From Lachnospiraceae bacterium (GTDB lineage Bacteria; Bacillota; Clostridia; Lachnospirales; Lachnospiraceae): a stretch of 45,978 nt of DNA. Location: NCBI GenBank assembly GCA_017527205.1, contig JAFXQK010000061.1:1-45978 (forward strand), in the 5' to 3' direction. Positions 34,574 through 41,782 of this stretch are shown here, piece after piece; position 1 is the stretch's first letter; every line of letters begins with the position of its first letter. The notes under the pieces were generated by a model. It ran no database searches and was not told the origin of the DNA. It worked only from the letters and a program-made list of their open reading frames with translations. Both the position numbers and the translations under genes were made by a program.

Positions 34574-36073
34574 CTAGTATGGCGAGAAATCGGTTTTAAC
34601 GCTGCATTTTCCATCCTTGTCATAGGAATAAGACTTAACGGTCTTCCCCGAACTATTGCTCTTATTTGCAAACCGAGTTAACGCGCCATCCCAGGTTTTA
34701 ATAATGGTTTGATTCTCGCCCTCGCCGTAATGCACCTGCCCGTTTGTTTTCACTACTCCAAAGTTTACCCATTCCGCATAGCGGCCTTCGATGACTCCCT
34801 TTATCACATCATTGCTACAGGTCGCATTGACAAAATATTTTTCACAATCGTTATCCACTGAATAGCCCAGATACATCACTCCGCCCTTGTGATTCTCCAG
34901 GGTCGCCTGCCCGTACTTGAAATTACACTGTCCCGCCACAAGCAGCCCAAAATTGATGATGGAGGAGCCGGCGTACATATCCAGCCAACCGTTGTCCCCA
35001 CTGGTCCAGAGTGATCCCTTAGGGCAGCCGGCATACACCTTTCCACCCTTGCGAATGATCATGGCGCCCCCCTCCTTCATGACAATGCGGGAGCCCGCAT
35101 CGGTGGATTCATAGGGCATGATGATCCCGCCATCCTCCACCAGGATCGTGCCGTAGCACTCAATCTCACCATTCACGTAAAACGGCCCGTTCTTCACACA
35201 GAGCACCGAGCCCTCCGGTATGGTCAGCTTCACTCCCTCCCTCAGGAACAGATCCCTGTCAGCCACATAGACCTGGTTTTCACCGATGGTATAATTGGAA
35301 TTGATACAGGTGTAGGTGAAGGAGTCTATCTTATAGAACATAAAAGGCATGGCACCGTAGTTTAATGACCCCCATATTTGTTTATCATTTGCAGCAAAAC
35401 GCGTGTGATCCGCGGGGCTGTCATTCAATCCGTAAACATAGATAATCTGGAATTTAGCGTTTTCTCCCGATCCGGACTGACGAACATTAAAATATCTTGT
35501 GAAATCGCTGGGGATAATTTTATCATGCGTATAGCTTGCATTAATTCCATTTTTGTTCCAATCTCCCGCCTCTCCTATTCCATTATATTGGGTCCACAGA
35601 CCAATTCCATTCGACCCGTAGTAACCGGATTTAGGATTGGACTTTTTGTGTCTTATTTGCGTTCGTGACTGGAAATCACCTCCGGATGTGTTAAAGTGCG
35701 GCATGATTTCCGATACTTTCATGACAGGCCAGTTATCTGTATCCAATATCCTCGTATAAGGAGCATAATAGGAGCCGCCATATTCATAGGCCATGAAGAA
35801 ATAGTCATAGGAATCATCTTTTTTCGCCACGTCATTTATGTTTGTGAGCCTCGTATATTTATAAAAGGTGATCGTACCCTTTCGGGGATAGTTGTCCGCC
35901 TTTACCGTATCCGGCAATCCTCCCGGGATGGGAAGGGCATCCGAAAGCACCAGTACCGCCGCCAGAAGAAGGGAAAACACACTGCGCCCCAGTGTACATC
36001 CAAAGAACCTCCCGGTACTGCGTCCCGTTTTCAGTTGTTTTAACCCTTTCCGTCCACCGCATAGCTTCCACAT
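34574..36073 (-). CDS. secreted protein with predicted beta-helix module (copy 1)
   Basis: A 499-residue secreted protein. The signal region is RSVFSLLLAAVLVLSDALPI. After it comes KGTITFYKYTRL, shared with the neighbouring paralogue, then a variable domain (about 75-235). From about 240 a conserved module starts TCINSNYTIGENQVYVADRD and continues as short rungs (LTIPEGSVLCVKNGPFYVNG, AGCPKGSLWTSGDNGWLDMY) whose even spacing of Gly, Val and Ile suggests a right-handed beta-helix. No LPxTG or membrane anchor. It lies directly upstream of the VirD4-like gene, so it is probably exported as part of, or with, the machine. Its rungs match copy 2 almost residue for residue; the variable part does not. 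Confidence 0.75.
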   Translation of the reverse strand: MWKLCGGRKGLKQLKTGRSTGRFFGCTLGRSVFSLLLAAVLVLSDALPIPGGLPDTVKADNYPRKGTITFYKYTRLTNINDVAKKDDSYDYFFMAYEYGGSYYAPYTRILDTDNWPVMKVSEIMPHFNTSGGDFQSRTQIRHKKSNPKSGYYGSNGIGLWTQYNGIGEAGDWNKNGINASYTHDKIIPSDFTRYFNVRQSGSGENAKFQIIYVYGLNDSPADHTRFAANDKQIWGSLNYGAMPFMFYKIDSFTYTCINSNYTIGENQVYVADRDLFLREGVKLTIPEGSVLCVKNGPFYVNGEIECYGTILVEDGGIIMPYESTDAGSRIVMKEGGAMIIRKGGKVYAGCPKGSLWTSGDNGWLDMYAGSSIINFGLLVAGQCNFKYGQATLENHKGGVMYLGYSVDNDCEKYFVNATCSNDVIKGVIEGRYAEWVNFGVVKTNGQVHYGEGENQTIIKTWDGALTRFANKSNSSGKTVKSYSYDKDGKCSVKTDFSPY

Positions 36074-36125
36074 ATGTAATCCCTTCTCCTCAATCCTGTG
36101 ATCCCTTACTGCAAACCTCCCTCAC

Positions 36126-37637
36126 TTATGGGGAATAGCTCGAAATGACTGTGCATTTCCCATTCTTATCATAGGAATACAATTTAATGGTCTGGCCGTA
36201 ATTACTGCCGCTTGCCTTGTTTGCGAGCATTGTGACCGCCCCTTCCCATGTTTTAAGGACGGTGGTATTGGCGCCCTTGCCGTAATATGTGCCCCCGTTT
36301 GTAAGTGACTGACCTACGTCAGCAGTGCTGTTTTTCAGTTTTGTCAAAAAATCATTATTCAAAGCAGCTCTTAAAAAAGATTTTTCTTTAGCAATGGAAT
36401 ACCCCAGATACATGGCACCGCCCTTATGATTCTCGATGGTCGCCTGCCCATAGGTAAGATTGCTTTTCCCCACCACTAGAAGACCGAAATTGATGATGGA
36501 AGAGCCGGCGTACATATCTAGCCAGCCATTGTCCCCTTTCGTCCCGAGAGACCCCTTCGGGCAACCGGCGTAAACCTTTCCGCCGCTGCGGATGATCATG
36601 GCGCCCCCCTCCTTCATAACAATGCGGGAGCCCCCCGAGGTGGATTCCATCGGCATAATGATCCCGCCGTCCTCCACCAGAATTGTTCCGTAGCATTCAA
36701 TCTCACCATTCACATAAAACGGCCCGTTCTTCACGCAGAGCACCGAACCCTCCGGTATGGTAAGCTTTACATCCTCCTTCAAAAAAAGATCGGCATCCGC
36801 CACATAAACCTGATTCTCCCCAATGGTATAATTCCTATTGATACAGGTAAAAGTTTTCGTAGATCTGCCATAGACCTCCCAACTTCCGATCGATCCGGTC
36901 CATCCATCCCAGTCCAGTCTTACGCCAAGCCCATTCCCCGCAGACTTCGGTCTCAGCCAGACGGTATTATTATTGATCGTTCCAAACCGCATCTCGAAGC
37001 CCTTCCCACTGTCTCCCATGCTTCTGTCATAGGGGATCCAGAGCGTAGCCACATTGGACGCATAATGCAAATACTCCGTGGTGTGGGTTACATAATACCA
37101 AGTTCCATTCACATATTCATATATATAAAAGCCATCAAAAGCGCTGTATTTTCCGTTAAAGGTCGTTTTTCTGGTCTGAATATTTGACCAATTGGTACGT
37201 GTCAGAAATTCATCCGACTCCGGATCGATCCTGGGATCCATGTCAATACTCTTGGAAATCCAATGGGACTGTCCGTTATTGATGTCCGTAACGCTCTGTG
37301 ACATATAATAATTGCCATCCTGCTTATGGATCAGCATCACATAGCCCCCACCTGACAGATCATCCCACTCTCTCAGCCTTGTCCACTTATAAAATGTTAT
37401 CGTTCCCTTACTGGGACCTGCCGCACTTACCGCTTCCGGCAGCTCCCCCGGAACTGGAAGGGCGTCTGAAAGCACCAGCGCAGCAGAACACAGAAGCGCA
37501 AGCATACCGCGCGCAACCCTGCACCCAAAGTCACGTTTGGTTTTCTGCTTCTGATTCCCGCTCTGATTCCATTTAGGGTTCCAGCCCTGATTCCGTTCCT
37601 GATCTCCGTCTGCGCTTGGCAACTTCCATTTCCGCAT
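36126..37637 (-). CDS. secreted protein with predicted beta-helix module (copy 2)
   Basis: A 503-residue paralogue of the next gene in the operon. Its N-terminus is basic and Gln/Asn-rich (QERNQGWNPKWNQSGNQKQK) before a signal peptide (GMLALLCSAALVLSDALPVP). KGTITFYKWTRL is shared with copy 1, then a different variable domain (about 85-255, with DGYIY-like aromatic stretches) leads to the common module from TCINRNYTIGENQVYVADAD onward. The last 90 residues diverge again but end in a related YDKNGKCTVISSYSP. AAGAAGG precedes the start. It is the first gene after the pilin terminator. Duplicate genes with a constant scaffold and variable domain suggest surface adhesins or pilus-tip parts under diversifying selection; this is inferred. 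Confidence 0.75.
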   Translation of the reverse strand: MRKWKLPSADGDQERNQGWNPKWNQSGNQKQKTKRDFGCRVARGMLALLCSAALVLSDALPVPGELPEAVSAAGPSKGTITFYKWTRLREWDDLSGGGYVMLIHKQDGNYYMSQSVTDINNGQSHWISKSIDMDPRIDPESDEFLTRTNWSNIQTRKTTFNGKYSAFDGFYIYEYVNGTWYYVTHTTEYLHYASNVATLWIPYDRSMGDSGKGFEMRFGTINNNTVWLRPKSAGNGLGVRLDWDGWTGSIGSWEVYGRSTKTFTCINRNYTIGENQVYVADADLFLKEDVKLTIPEGSVLCVKNGPFYVNGEIECYGTILVEDGGIIMPMESTSGGSRIVMKEGGAMIIRSGGKVYAGCPKGSLGTKGDNGWLDMYAGSSIINFGLLVVGKSNLTYGQATIENHKGGAMYLGYSIAKEKSFLRAALNNDFLTKLKNSTADVGQSLTNGGTYYGKGANTTVLKTWEGAVTMLANKASGSNYGQTIKLYSYDKNGKCTVISSYSP

Positions 37638-37737
37638 GTATCAACCTTCTTTTCCACAGATCGCCTTACCATCCGTTCTTGCCTCTATCCGGCATGCGCC
37701 TTCAGCGCCGTTATCTTCCAATTTCAGTATTTCAATA

Positions 37738-37803
37738 AAAAATTGCCAGCCGATCCGTGGGGCGGATGCAGTCGATCGTCCCGTATCCGACCCCAGCTGG
37801 CAG
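37738..37803 (-). terminator. Rho-independent terminator after the pilin gene
   Basis: On the minus strand a nested stem pairs GCCAGC with GCTGGC and TGGGG with CCCCA, with inner CGGAT/ATCCG, and is followed at once by AATTTTTT. It lies about 40 bases after the pilin stop. It probably makes the pilin mRNA mostly monocistronic and more abundant than the genes after it, with some read-through. Confidence 0.8.
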
Positions 37804-37845
37804 CTTAAGTTTAATATTTAGTTGTTAGCGATTAGTACTGCGTGA

Positions 37846-38232
37846 TTATTTCGTTCCGGTCGCCCACTGGGTAAGAGGTCCGATGGCTGCCTTCAGCACT
37901 ACCATAAGTACGAAGATCAAAACGAAACCGATGATGGCGTTCTTCAGATGGGACTTCGCCTTCTCTCTCTCCTGAGGCTCCTCTGCCTTTGCAAACTTAA
38001 CGCCAAGGATAACGCAGTAAACGGCGCCCAGAGCGCCAACGATGGCGATGGCAGGTCCCAGCAGGCTGTTGATCAGATCAACAACGGGGCTGGTAACCTT
38101 GTCAAAGTTTACGCTTCCGTCAGGGTTGAAATCGCTTTCGTTGTTCGCCGCCAGGGAAGTCATGGGCATTACCATGAATGCCGTACTCAGCGCTGCCGCA
38201 AGGCCCAACATCTTTTTCATCATTTTTTTCAT
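37846..38232 (-). CDS. VirB2/TrbC-like pilin subunit
   Basis: A 128-residue small secreted membrane protein. The signal peptide (MKKMMKKMLGLAAALSTAFM) is cut probably after TSLA, near residue 28. Two membrane helices follow (about 57-82, AIAIVGALGAVYCVILGVKF, and 97-119, IIGFVLIFVLMVVLKAAIG) joined by a charged loop (EEPQEREKAK). This is the layout of VirB2/TrbC pilins and of Mbov_0395-type ICE proteins. GGAGG lies eight bases before the ATG at 38232; an in-frame ATG seven codons upstream lacks a site. It has its own promoter and a strong terminator, as expected for a subunit needed in many copies. Confidence 0.88.
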   Translation of the reverse strand: MKKMMKKMLGLAAALSTAFMVMPMTSLAANNESDFNPDGSVNFDKVTSPVVDLINSLLGPAIAIVGALGAVYCVILGVKFAKAEEPQEREKAKSHLKNAIIGFVLIFVLMVVLKAAIGPLTQWATGTK

Positions 38233-38326
38233 TGCTGTTTCCTCCTGTCTCAATCACGTGATTTTTAGGAAGCCTTCTCGTCCCGCGGATCAACGGTTCG
38301 CAATTAGCATCCAGTTTTTATGAAAA

Positions 38327-38339
38327 CGGCCTTCGGCCG
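38327..38339. promoter_or_regulatory. small GC hairpin in the pilin leader
   Basis: CGGCC/GGCCG around a three-base loop, followed on the minus strand by TTTTC, lies about 50-60 bases into the predicted pilin 5' leader. Flanking GAA/TTC pairs extend it. It may act as a weak attenuator or as a stabilising leader structure. Confidence 0.35.
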
Positions 38340-38397
38340 ATTCCACCATGAAAATAACGGCAAAAATCGGATCAAGGTACACGATCTCCATTACAAC

Positions 38398-38426
38398 ATT
38401 TTACTAAAAAAAGCCCTTTTTTTCAA
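38398..38426 (-). promoter_or_regulatory. promoter of the pilin gene
   Basis: TTGAAA (38426-38421), 17 bases, TAAAAT (38403-38398) on the minus strand. Transcription would start near 38391, giving a leader of about 160 bases before the pilin ATG. The -35 box lies inside one arm of an inverted repeat. The 355-base gap from 38233 to 38587 holds only this control region and the terminator of the upstream gene. Confidence 0.65.
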
Positions 38427-38451
38427 TAGTTTCCAAAAAACTCTATTGAAA
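38421..38451. promoter_or_regulatory. inverted repeat over the pilin -35 box
   Basis: TTTCAATAG (38421-38429) and CTATTGAAA (38443-38451) are perfect 9-bp inverted repeats 13 bases apart, one arm containing the -35 box. A bound protein would block or recruit polymerase. It directly abuts a second inverted repeat. Confidence 0.5.
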
Positions 38452-38472
38452 TTATGGTTATCCTGCCATAAT
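38451..38472. promoter_or_regulatory. second inverted repeat upstream of the pilin promoter
   Basis: ATTATGG (38451-38457) and CCATAAT (38466-38472) form a 22-bp dyad centred about 40 bases upstream of the -35 box, a usual distance for an activator or response regulator. Confidence 0.4.
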
Positions 38473-38506
38473 CTGTCCCAATCATACCACGACTCCTCAA
38501 AAAATA

Positions 38507-38537
38507 TCCATCAAATGTCCATCAAATATCGCATCAA
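38507..38537. promoter_or_regulatory. helically phased CATCAA direct repeats
   Basis: TCCATCAAAT occurs at 38507-38516 and 38518-38527, with a diverged copy, TCGCATCAAT, at 38529-38538. The CATCAA cores are 11 and 12 bases apart, one DNA turn each, far upstream of the pilin promoter. This suggests cooperative binding along one face of the helix. Confidence 0.4.
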
Positions 38538-38539
38538 TA

Positions 38540-38583
38540 ACAAAAAAAATGATTTTTGTGTAAAATGCACAAAAATCATTTTC
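38540..38583 (-). terminator. terminator after the OmpA-domain lipoprotein gene
   Basis: AAAATGATTTTTGTG and CACAAAAATCATTTT are perfect 15-bp inverted repeats (38546-38560 and 38568-38582) around a 7-base loop, starting six bases after the lipoprotein stop. A run of eight T follows on the minus strand. The stem is AT-rich but long. It separates this gene from the pilin transcript. Confidence 0.75.
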
Positions 38584-38587
38584 TCAC

Positions 38588-40345
38588 CTATTCCCCGCCA
38601 ATTTTGAGTTTGAACTTAAATACGACTCGTCTGGAGGCTGCCTTGTCGACGTTACCCTCCGCGTCATACACGGGATAGTCGTAGGAGCAGCCCTTCGCCG
38701 AGATCCTGCCCTCAAGCTCCGGACAAACCTCCAGGCAATATCGCATGACGTAATTTGCCCGTCTTTCGGAAAGATCCAGATTATAATCATAGGTTCCATC
38801 CGTGTCCGTATGTCCCTCCACCTGAATCTCCGAGATCGTGTCCGCATACTTCTCGTCCATCACGACGGATCCGTAAACCTTCAGGAACCGGTTCAGGTAA
38901 TCCTCACCCTCCTGCGTAAGGGAATCCTCCTCCACGTCAAACAGGATGCTGGAGTCCATCGTCACCTTTCCGGCGTCAGGGTCGATCTCAACTTGAATGT
39001 CCGCCTGCCCAAATGCCTTGTGAAGTTCCTCCAGAATCGCCGCCCGTTCCTCCAGCAGACGATTTACGATATCCTCGTTTAAGTCCCCTACGGCAACGCC
39101 CTCGCCCAGGTTTTCGCCCAGCTGATCCTCATAATAATGATTCTCACTGTGCTGATATCGGTAATACCTTCCGTCCGCAACCAAAATCACGCCAAAGGGC
39201 TCCGTCCAAAGATACCCAAAGGACATTTCCCCGGGAGTTTCCTCGAGCTTTAGCTTTCCCGAGACTCTGCCGTAGCGCTTCGTCCATTGAAGGAACAGCT
39301 GATCGCCGCTCCCCCTGACAGTCTTTTCGACTGCCCGTCCGCCGTCCGTAAAATCAATGGCACCCATGCTCTCGTCCCCGGCGTACCAAAAAAAGCCCTG
39401 GAGCTCCCCATAGGTATCGTTAGCATCATTGGCATATCCATCCGTATAGGGCACGCTATGCTCCTGCTCCCCGGCCTTTTTGGAAAATGCCGAGGGACAG
39501 TAGGTGACGGTGCAGCCCTCCCCGCGCAGCATCAGATTTCTCCCCGAGAAGCAAAACTCCAAGACCGTCCATTCCTTCCTGTCAAGTTCAAAGGTCTCGG
39601 GATCTGCCTCCCACTCATACAGATGGAGCCGGTTACCCTCGACCTCATACAAAAAGGTTGCCGCGGCAGGCTTCTTCTCCTTCGTCAGGTATTCCATCTG
39701 AATGACGTTTTGCTTCATTAAATTTTTAAAACTATCCCAGCAATCGTTATTCCTAAAGCGCCCCAAAAATGCCGAGTGAACCTCTTCCTCCCATTCCCGA
39801 AGCTCCCAGGTATTGTTAATCGGTTTCTTCCAGAAATAGCTCCCCCAAAGCGTCTCGAAGGCGTTTTTACTCTTGATCTGAATGCCGTCAAGAAGGCTCT
39901 TGGAAGACCCCAGTGGGAACGCCCCCTTGATCTCGATGGGAAGGGCAGTCAGCTCCACCGGCGTCTCCTTTCCATCCATGGTAACGGAGCTTTTCAGAAA
40001 TTTTACTTCCTCACAGAACTTCTCATGATCCAGTCCATATTTCACGGTCGGCGTTGCCTCATCGCCCGCCGTCTCCGTCGTAACCCACTCGTCATAGGTA
40101 TACTGCCCCCAGAGCATGGACGGGAACGTATCCTTCATCTCCACCCACCGTGCATCTTCCGTCGAAACCTCATAAATACTTACGGAATTCGCTTCCCCGC
40201 TTTCGGAGGGTACGGCTTCGCCCCCTGCGTTCTTCTGACCGCCGCATCCGCCAAGGACCAGCGCAGCCAGCACCAGACATGCCAATGGGAACGGTTTTTT
40301 CCGTCTTATCTTGTTTTTTAAACACCTCTGTAAGAACACCCGCAT
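38588..40345 (-). CDS. lipoprotein with C-terminal OmpA peptidoglycan-binding domain
   Basis: A 585-residue surface lipoprotein. The signal peptide ends in the lipobox LVLGGCG, so the cysteine near residue 34 is the lipid anchor. The middle 400 residues are an unrecognised beta-rich region with many Trp and Tyr (ARWVEMKDTFPSMLWGQYTY). The last 140 are an OmpA-type domain: IQVEGHTDTDGTYDYNLDLS and ERRANYVMRYCLE, with the Asp and Arg that bind diaminopimelate. It should be fixed in the membrane and hold peptidoglycan, a fitting clamp for a machine crossing a thick wall. GGGAGG precedes the start. OmpA domains are uncommon in monoderm bacteria except in motors and secretion machines. Confidence 0.88.
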   Translation of the reverse strand: MRVFLQRCLKNKIRRKKPFPLACLVLAALVLGGCGGQKNAGGEAVPSESGEANSVSIYEVSTEDARWVEMKDTFPSMLWGQYTYDEWVTTETAGDEATPTVKYGLDHEKFCEEVKFLKSSVTMDGKETPVELTALPIEIKGAFPLGSSKSLLDGIQIKSKNAFETLWGSYFWKKPINNTWELREWEEEVHSAFLGRFRNNDCWDSFKNLMKQNVIQMEYLTKEKKPAAATFLYEVEGNRLHLYEWEADPETFELDRKEWTVLEFCFSGRNLMLRGEGCTVTYCPSAFSKKAGEQEHSVPYTDGYANDANDTYGELQGFFWYAGDESMGAIDFTDGGRAVEKTVRGSGDQLFLQWTKRYGRVSGKLKLEETPGEMSFGYLWTEPFGVILVADGRYYRYQHSENHYYEDQLGENLGEGVAVGDLNEDIVNRLLEERAAILEELHKAFGQADIQVEIDPDAGKVTMDSSILFDVEEDSLTQEGEDYLNRFLKVYGSVVMDEKYADTISEIQVEGHTDTDGTYDYNLDLSERRANYVMRYCLEVCPELEGRISAKGCSYDYPVYDAEGNVDKAASRRVVFKFKLKIGGE

Positions 40346-40363
40346 AAACTGCCTCCCTCATCA

Positions 40364-41542
40364 TCATTCCTTCGATGGTTCATCGGCCTTTTGGACTATG
40401 TCTTCATCATCGATCCCAAGCCGTATCGCCTTCCTCTCCAGTAAAACAGCCTGAAATTTACTGATCACGATACTGAGAATGGCGGCAAGAGGGATGGCAA
40501 TCAAAATACCGATCACGCCGAACATCTTCCCCCCGACAATGATAAAGACAAGAATCATAACCGGCGAAACGCCCAGGGCGTCTCCGTACATCTTCGGCTT
40601 TAAGACATACCCGTCCAATGTCTGAAGGATCGCCGTGAAAATCAGAAAGGCAACGGCCTTCCACGGATCCGCAAGGAGCAGGATCAGACCACCGACGGCC
40701 GCTCCGAAGATGGGACCAAAGGTGGGAATCATGTTGGTGATTCCGACAACCACGGAAACCAGAACAGCATACGGCATTCCAAAGATCAGCATAAAAATAA
40801 AATTAGCACTTCCTACAACCAACGCTTCCACCAGCTCGGCAATGATGTATTTCTCCATGATGTCATTACAGCTCTTTAGAAACGAGAAAAACCTTTTGTA
40901 CTTTGCAGGAGAAGTAATCAAAATGACGAGGGTTTTCGATCCCCAGCAGATTCTGTCCTTGTCAAAAAGAAAATACACTGCAAGAATCGCTCCCATCACC
41001 CAGTTTACCAAGCCCTCACCGATGGCAGAAAACGCTCCAAGAATTTTCTCAAGATATTCCGGCAGCTTACTCTCAAGATGAATCAGGGAATTCAGATTGG
41101 ATTCAAAAAACCCTGACAGATCCACGTACTTTTTCAAAAAACCGCCGTTAAAGCTCTCCAGCCACTTCTGGAGTTGTTCAAGATATGTGTCAAAATTGGA
41201 CAGGAACGTGGTAATGCTTCCAATCAGCTGCGGGATCAGCGAAACCAGGATCAGCGTCAGCAGAACAATGGCAATGGTCAGGGCAAATACGGCGGAGGCC
41301 AGACGGTTCAGCTTCTTTTTCTTTATTTTGCGGAACAGTCCCTTTTGCAGGCGTATGACGAACGGCTCCATAATATACGCCAGAACACATCCGATCACCA
41401 CGGGGGAAAAATATTGAAGCACCCTCCCCAGGGTTCCTCCGATTGCGCTCAGGTTCGTCAGAATCACATACAAAAGCACGCCGCTGCAGGATGCCACCGT
41501 GTAAGGAAACCATTTTTGATTTTTCCAATCTCCAAATCCCAT
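40364..41542 (-). CDS. AI-2E family transporter (DUF20-type permease)
   Basis: A 392-residue polytopic membrane protein of the AI-2E (TqsA/YdiK/YrrI) family, whose members move small molecules or ions; the name refers to autoinducer-2 export in one case. Helices lie near 12-30, 35-55, 68-92 and through the second half. The family pattern GITNMIPTFGPIFGAAVGGL near residue 265 and PKMYGDALGVSPVMILV near 315 are clear. GAGG lies six bases before the ATG. The next gene starts 18 bases after its stop, so it is co-transcribed with the OmpA lipoprotein. Its link to the secretion system is unclear; it may simply be a neighbour. Confidence 0.9.
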   Translation of the reverse strand: MGFGDWKNQKWFPYTVASCSGVLLYVILTNLSAIGGTLGRVLQYFSPVVIGCVLAYIMEPFVIRLQKGLFRKIKKKKLNRLASAVFALTIAIVLLTLILVSLIPQLIGSITTFLSNFDTYLEQLQKWLESFNGGFLKKYVDLSGFFESNLNSLIHLESKLPEYLEKILGAFSAIGEGLVNWVMGAILAVYFLFDKDRICWGSKTLVILITSPAKYKRFFSFLKSCNDIMEKYIIAELVEALVVGSANFIFMLIFGMPYAVLVSVVVGITNMIPTFGPIFGAAVGGLILLLADPWKAVAFLIFTAILQTLDGYVLKPKMYGDALGVSPVMILVFIIVGGKMFGVIGILIAIPLAAILSIVISKFQAVLLERKAIRLGIDDEDIVQKADEPSKE

Positions 41543-41576
41543 TTTGTACCTCGTTCATTCTTCGTAGTTCTGCAGA

Positions 41577-41600
41577 GAATCCGGCCATTTGACCGGATTC
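41577..41600. other. 8-bp hairpin upstream of the AI-2E gene
   Basis: GAATCCGG (41577-41584) and CCGGATTC (41593-41600) pair around an 8-base loop, 35 bases before the transporter start. No U-run follows, so it is more likely a leader structure than a terminator. Confidence 0.4.
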
Positions 41601-41631
41601 CCCGCGTTTATTACAGGTAGACGCCCCCAGA

Positions 41632-41691
41632 TCACCATGTAAGGTCTCTCTGGTTCTGTTCCTCTTTTTGCAGTTTCTCCTGACTCGGCAT
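41632..41691 (-). CDS. possible 19-residue ORF with a strong ribosome site
   Basis: ATG at 41691 follows AAAGGAGG by nine bases, a better site than most genes here have, and opens MPSQEKLQKEEQNQRDLTW before TGA. It lies in the 240-base gap between the giant protein and the transporter. It may be a leader peptide, a small charged protein, or the preserved start of a lost gene. Confidence 0.3.
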   Translation of the reverse strand: MPSQEKLQKEEQNQRDLTW

Positions 41692-41782
41692 ACCTCTTTT
41701 CCTCCTTTTTTACGCCTATTAAGGTCCTCTTTTCGTGCTTCCCGGACCTCTATAGCCTTCTTAGCCTTCTTCCAACAAATTC

